In this document: positions 60,272 through 64,000 of the stretch, in pieces
Layout: each line of letters opens with the position of its first letter
Position numbering within the stretch: position 1 is the stretch's first letter
Assembly (NCBI GenBank): GCA_964392175.1
Contig: CAYMOJ010000005.1
Location: 24,698-88,697, forward strand
DNA: 64,000 nt
Source: Firm-04 sp964392175
GTDB lineage: Bacteria; Bacillota; Clostridia; Oscillospirales; Ruminococcaceae
Reading direction: 5' to 3'
Made by a program: the position numbers and the translations under genes
Notes under the pieces: generated by a model
The model's database searches: none
Told to the model about the DNA's origin: nothing
Seen by the model: only the letters and a program-made list of their open reading frames with translations

Positions 60272-62044
60272 TTAGTCTTTTTCTATGCAGGCGATGCCCA
60301 GCACATCCAAATTCTCCTGCTCTACGGGAGAAGGACAGCCGCTCATCAACTCACGGGCATTTTGTACCTTGGGGAAGGCAACCACATCGCGCAGACTGTC
60401 CGCCTCGGCAAGTACCATGGCAAGTCGATCCAGCCCGATGCCCAGACCACCATGGGGTGGTGCACCGTAGTGATATGCCTGCACAAGGAAGCCGAATTTC
60501 GCCTCAATTTCCTCGGGGGTCAGCCCCAAAGATGCAAACATCTTCTGCTGCAACTCATAATCAGTAATGCGGATAGAGCCGGAACAGAGTTCTGTGCCGT
60601 TGAGTACCAGATCATATGCCTTGGCAAAGACCTTTTCCGGTGCACTGTCCAGATACTGCAAGCATTCATCCATAGGCATCGTAAAGGGGTGATGCATCGC
60701 AAGCCATTCGCCGGTTTCCTCATCCTGCTCAAAGAACGGGAACTGCGTGATCCACAGGAAATTGAACTCTCCCGCAGGGATCATATCTAACTGCCTTGCC
60801 AGCTGATTGCGCAGTGCCCCCAGTACCGGCAGTACCACAGAGGTCTTATCAGCAACAATCAACACCACATCTCCCTGCTCAGCCGAAACGGCATTGAGAA
60901 TGGCATCCAGCTCCCCTTCCTGCATAAACTTGCCAAAGGAACAGCTCGGTGTAGCATCGACCCAGCGCACATAGGCAAGCCCCTTTGCGCCGATGCCCTT
61001 TACCATCTCCGTCAACTTGTCGATCTCCTTACGAGTCAACTTGGCAGCGGCATTCTTTGCCACGATGCAACGTACAGTACCACCCCCTGCAAGCGCATTG
61101 GCAAACACGGGGAAGGCACTGTTCTTCACCACTTCTGAAAGATCCTGCAATTCCATGCCAAAACGCAGGTCGGGCTTATCGGAACCAAAGCGATTCATCG
61201 CTTCGGTATAGGTCAAACGCAACAGTGGCGTTTTCAATGTTCTGCCCATAATCTTTTCAAACAGCTCGATGAGGAAGCCTTCGGTGATATCCAGAATATC
61301 GTCCACATCCACAAAAGACATCTCCAAATCGATTTGTGTAAACTCCGGCTGACGGTCGGCGCGCAGATCTTCATCGCGGAAGCAACGTGCAAGCTGAATG
61401 TAGCGATCAAAGCCCGAAACCATCAGCAGCTGCTTATAGATCTGAGGCGATTGCGGCAGTGCGTAAAACTCGCCATGATGCACACGGGAAGGCACAAGAT
61501 AATCACGCGCGCCCTCCGGTGTCGATTTCATCATCATAGGCGTTTCAATTTCCAAAAAACCGTTGCGATAGAAATACTCACGTGCGCACTGTGCGATTTT
61601 GTGTCGCAAAATTAAATTTTGTTGCAGCGGTGCACGGCGCAAATCAAGATACCGATACTTCAGGCGCAACTCCTCATTGACCTTCGTTTCTGCAGTGATC
61701 TCAAAAGGCGGTGTCTGTGCCTTTGCCAGAATCCGAAAATCAGTAACATAGATCTCCACATGGCCCGTAGGAATTTTATCGTTCTTGCTTTCGCGTTCAC
61801 GAACATTGCCCTGCGCCATGACGACATACTCGCTGCGGCAAGTGGCAGCCTTCTCGAAAACTGCCGAATCGGTAGTTTCATCAAAGGTCAACTGCACCAC
61901 GCCCGTACGGTCACGCAGCACAATGAAGATGATCCCCCCCTTATTTCTTATGGTATCGCAAAAGCCGCCTACGGTAACGGTCTGATTTGCTGTCAGCACC
62001 TCGCCGCAGTAGTGAGTACGCTTGAGTCCTTGCATCGTGTCCAT
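60272..62044 (-). CDS. aspS: Aspartyl-tRNA synthetase
   Basis: 590 residues, bacterial-type AspRS. Anticodon domain at the start (VGGFCDTIRNKGGIIFIVLRD), motif 1 near FLEIETPMM, motif 2 RCFRDEDLRADRQPEFTQID, bacterial GAD insert (about 290-420), and motif 3 GGLGIGLDRLAM. AAAGGAG precedes ATG 62044. Charges tRNA-Asp, possibly tRNA-Asn too. Confidence 0.97.
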   Translation of the reverse strand: MDTMQGLKRTHYCGEVLTANQTVTVGGFCDTIRNKGGIIFIVLRDRTGVVQLTFDETTDSAVFEKAATCRSEYVVMAQGNVRERESKNDKIPTGHVEIYVTDFRILAKAQTPPFEITAETKVNEELRLKYRYLDLRRAPLQQNLILRHKIAQCAREYFYRNGFLEIETPMMMKSTPEGARDYLVPSRVHHGEFYALPQSPQIYKQLLMVSGFDRYIQLARCFRDEDLRADRQPEFTQIDLEMSFVDVDDILDITEGFLIELFEKIMGRTLKTPLLRLTYTEAMNRFGSDKPDLRFGMELQDLSEVVKNSAFPVFANALAGGGTVRCIVAKNAAAKLTRKEIDKLTEMVKGIGAKGLAYVRWVDATPSCSFGKFMQEGELDAILNAVSAEQGDVVLIVADKTSVVLPVLGALRNQLARQLDMIPAGEFNFLWITQFPFFEQDEETGEWLAMHHPFTMPMDECLQYLDSAPEKVFAKAYDLVLNGTELCSGSIRITDYELQQKMFASLGLTPEEIEAKFGFLVQAYHYGAPPHGGLGIGLDRLAMVLAEADSLRDVVAFPKVQNARELMSGCPSPVEQENLDVLGIACIEKD

Positions 62045-62105
62045 TTGTATTTACTCCTTTTTTGATTTTGATATGTTTTTGATGATACGTAGTATGAAGC
62101 AATGG

Positions 62106-62651
62106 CTATCTTCTCAGTCGCCTGCGCACCACTTGCATATAAAACAGTGTCAAGCCGTCCAGCAGGCTATCATACATCAAGAAAACGGCTGTTGCCACGA
62201 GATCGATCAGTGGTAGCACCCATGGTGCAAATTCATCAAAGGTGGGCAGCCCCAGCACATAGACCGTCAGCAGATAATCCATCACCAGAAATACCTGATA
62301 CAGACCCAGCTTGGCAAGCAGACGTAACAGCTTAGTGGGCATTTTTTTGATCTTAGGGCGCAGTAACGGATAGTACCCGAAAAAAAGCACAAACATCAAC
62401 GTGGCTTCTCTATCCGGAACGACAAAGACAGAAAGCACTGCCGTTGCAACATAGGTCAGAGCTGCCCATCCCGTGCTGACCTCCTGCACCAGAATTACAA
62501 GCAAAACACCGGCAACCATCGGGGCTGCAATATACAAAATGGGTAACACCCCGGCCATTACCATCGTCATCAAACAGAGTGCCGCCACAATGCCGCCCAG
62601 TGCCACACGGTAGCTGATGTGCGGCTTTTTCCTCGGTTCCTGCTTGCTCAT
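62106..62651 (-). CDS. Multi-pass membrane protein of unknown function
   Basis: 181 residues with five or six membrane helices. The sequence FFGYYPLLRPKIKK in the middle is like a small clostridial membrane family, sometimes near ECF-type transport genes, but I cannot assign it. The start overlaps the SGNH gene's stop by four bases. Confidence 0.7.
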   Translation of the reverse strand: MSKQEPRKKPHISYRVALGGIVAALCLMTMVMAGVLPILYIAAPMVAGVLLVILVQEVSTGWAALTYVATAVLSVFVVPDREATLMFVLFFGYYPLLRPKIKKMPTKLLRLLAKLGLYQVFLVMDYLLTVYVLGLPTFDEFAPWVLPLIDLVATAVFLMYDSLLDGLTLFYMQVVRRRLRR

Positions 62652-63856
62652 TTGCCGGATGTACCAATCGCAAACACTTCGAAGGCTTTTACTGTCTGAT
62701 CATCCAGTAACCGGATCTCGACTTCCAGCTTTTGCTTCGTCTCGCCCTCGTAAACAAGCTCTACCGCAGGCCCGCCCCACGCATTGACGCCATAACCATT
62801 GACAATTGCCTCCAGCGCACCGTTGACATACACGCCGATCATGCCGTAATTGTTGCTTGCGGCTTTCTTATACACAATAAACAGATCTTTTGCCTCTACC
62901 TCAAACCACAGAGATTCATTTTCCCTGCCCGGCACATAGGTAAATCCACCTGGGAAATGGCTGTTAGAGCTGCGCATATCCCACGCGCCCTCACGAAACC
63001 GCAGATTGGTGGCGTCCCACAAAGCGGTATCCAAATACAGCACAGGATGCAGGGTTTCTTCCGGCACGGTGTACGCCTCTGATTTTTTCGCGGCAGCTGC
63101 CTTTTCAAAATAGCAATCGATAAACTCCGCCACCAGTGCGTGGCCCGCCTCATTGGGATGCACATCGTCATCGGAGTAATCGTCCCACGTCATACGGCCT
63201 GCTTCCATCTCCGGCACAATGGCATCGCGCACACTGATCATACCCAAATCGTAATGCTCCCCGATCTTCTGCTGATTATCCTGGCAGGTATGCCCTGTTT
63301 CCATATATGTAAACAGTAAGATGACCGCCGGCTGGTTTTCCTGTTCCACGCAGGTTTTGACAAGGCTCTCGTATGCAGTCTGGTATTCGTATTCACCGCC
63401 GTCATTGACCGCAAACTCAATAAAAATCACATCGGGATTCGTTGCAAGCAGTTCCTTTGGAGCACGCAAATTACCCAAAATAGATGGCGTACCCGAAAGA
63501 CCGTTGTTTTGACAGGTAACAGTGCCCCCTTGCATATAATCGCTCTGAAAATTCTGCGAAGAAAGCGATACATAGCACAGTGGCGACTGCGCGCCAACCG
63601 AATAGCCTTCTGTAATCGATCCTCCAATATACGCCATGGTAATATTCTCACCGTTTGCAGCACGGTCAAAGACCCTGCGAATGCGCTCGGTATTGCCCAC
63701 ACTCACTATGGAACGTTCTACCATTGCCTCATGAAATTCTTCCGGGGTTTCGGGGACTTTGCTGCTTTCCTCACAGCCGTACAAAAAAGGCATGGCGAAT
63801 AATGCCGCCATAGTAGTCGCAATATATCGTTTTGCGACACAAAAACGCATTTTCAT
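62648..63856 (-). CDS. SGNH-hydrolase lipoprotein
   Basis: 402 residues. Lipobox FLYGC with Cys28. SGNH blocks: Ser80 in IGGSITEG, GLSG, FAVND with Asn, and the DDVHPNEAGH catalytic Asp-His. A C-terminal beta domain (about 290-400) may bind carbohydrate. Such enzymes remove acetyl or other esters from polysaccharides. Likely faces outside; target may be plant or capsule sugar. Confidence 0.9.
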   Translation of the reverse strand: MKMRFCVAKRYIATTMAALFAMPFLYGCEESSKVPETPEEFHEAMVERSIVSVGNTERIRRVFDRAANGENITMAYIGGSITEGYSVGAQSPLCYVSLSSQNFQSDYMQGGTVTCQNNGLSGTPSILGNLRAPKELLATNPDVIFIEFAVNDGGEYEYQTAYESLVKTCVEQENQPAVILLFTYMETGHTCQDNQQKIGEHYDLGMISVRDAIVPEMEAGRMTWDDYSDDDVHPNEAGHALVAEFIDCYFEKAAAAKKSEAYTVPEETLHPVLYLDTALWDATNLRFREGAWDMRSSNSHFPGGFTYVPGRENESLWFEVEAKDLFIVYKKAASNNYGMIGVYVNGALEAIVNGYGVNAWGGPAVELVYEGETKQKLEVEIRLLDDQTVKAFEVFAIGTSGK

Positions 63857-63899
63857 ATCTGTATTCCTTCTTTTCTTGGAGGTAAGAGTTATCCTTTTT

Positions 63900-63927
63900 A
63901 TTATACCATATTTTCGCCATCTGTCAA
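63900..63927 (-). promoter_or_regulatory. Promoter of the SGNH-aspS-CNNM gene group
   Basis: Minus strand TTGACA, 16 bases, TATAAT, about 40 nt before the SGNH start. The final 70 nt of the window hold no gene; a weak TACAAT at 63955-63960 may belong to a plus-strand gene beyond the edge. Confidence 0.8.
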
Positions 63928-64000
63928 GGGATTTTTCAGTGAATCGTGTAGTGCTACAATAGAAGTGAGACCTGAGGGTATAGAAAAAGTGATTGAGATC

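Noticed and set aside
1..64000. tRNA, rRNA, CRISPR, transposase or integrase genes
   Set aside because: No cloverleaf with a GTTCRA loop, repeat-spacer array, or transposase/integrase motif was seen on reading both strands.

Overview
The window comes from a low-to-mid GC, Gram-positive member of the Clostridia, most likely a fibre-degrading Ruminococcus or a close relative. The signs are a GH5 cellulase ending in a type I dockerin, secreted proteins with threonine-rich linkers, a type IVa pilus locus without outer-membrane parts (no PilQ or PilP), SpoVG, a SAM-I riboswitch on metK, and strong sigma-A promoters. The species assignment is inference. I found no rRNA, tRNA, CRISPR array, insertion sequence or prophage gene.

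Left part (1-20 kb). A MarR-controlled heterodimeric ABC exporter runs off the left edge. Next come a YfhO-like membrane protein and a Nudix hydrolase, then spoVG on the minus strand. A long plus-strand housekeeping run follows: murC, lexA, zapA, a U32 peptidase/hydroxylase, dut, a DUF4321 protein, a PHP protein and fhs. After that are an anchored C39-like protease, the SAM riboswitch with metK, and a three-gene cell-surface cluster with an atypical sortase.

Middle (20-42 kb). A minus-strand PHP phosphoesterase gene is preceded by about 630 nt of densely structured, apparently non-coding sequence. This leader runs from a perfect consensus promoter to a terminator placed just before the ribosome binding site, and it is the most unusual element here. 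A Cys/Asp-tailed DUF1292 protein, a probable 6S RNA, an SseB-like protein and the dockerin cellulase follow. Then comes a complete type IV pilus system: two major pilins, PilT, PilB, PilD, two minor pilins, a 976-residue PilX-like protein carrying one dockerin-like calcium loop, PilO, a PilM-PilN fusion and PilC. A LacI-family regulator and a Thr-rich lipoprotein close the section.

Right part (42-64 kb). A 15-kb minus-strand capsule/exopolysaccharide operon runs from a chain-length (Wzz-type) protein at 57.5 kb to UDP-glucose dehydrogenase at 42.2 kb. It has an initiating phosphoglycosyltransferase, flippase, polymerase, two acyltransferases, and LicD, Stealth and TarI-like genes, which point to a phosphate-linked, polyol- or choline-like decorated polymer. 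A second minus-strand group holds an SGNH lipoprotein, a membrane protein, aspS, a TPR-like protein and a CNNM/CorC protein.

How they fit together: the cellulase, pili, sortase cluster and capsule describe a cell surface built for attachment to and breakdown of plant fibre. The rest is core metabolism, division and stress response.
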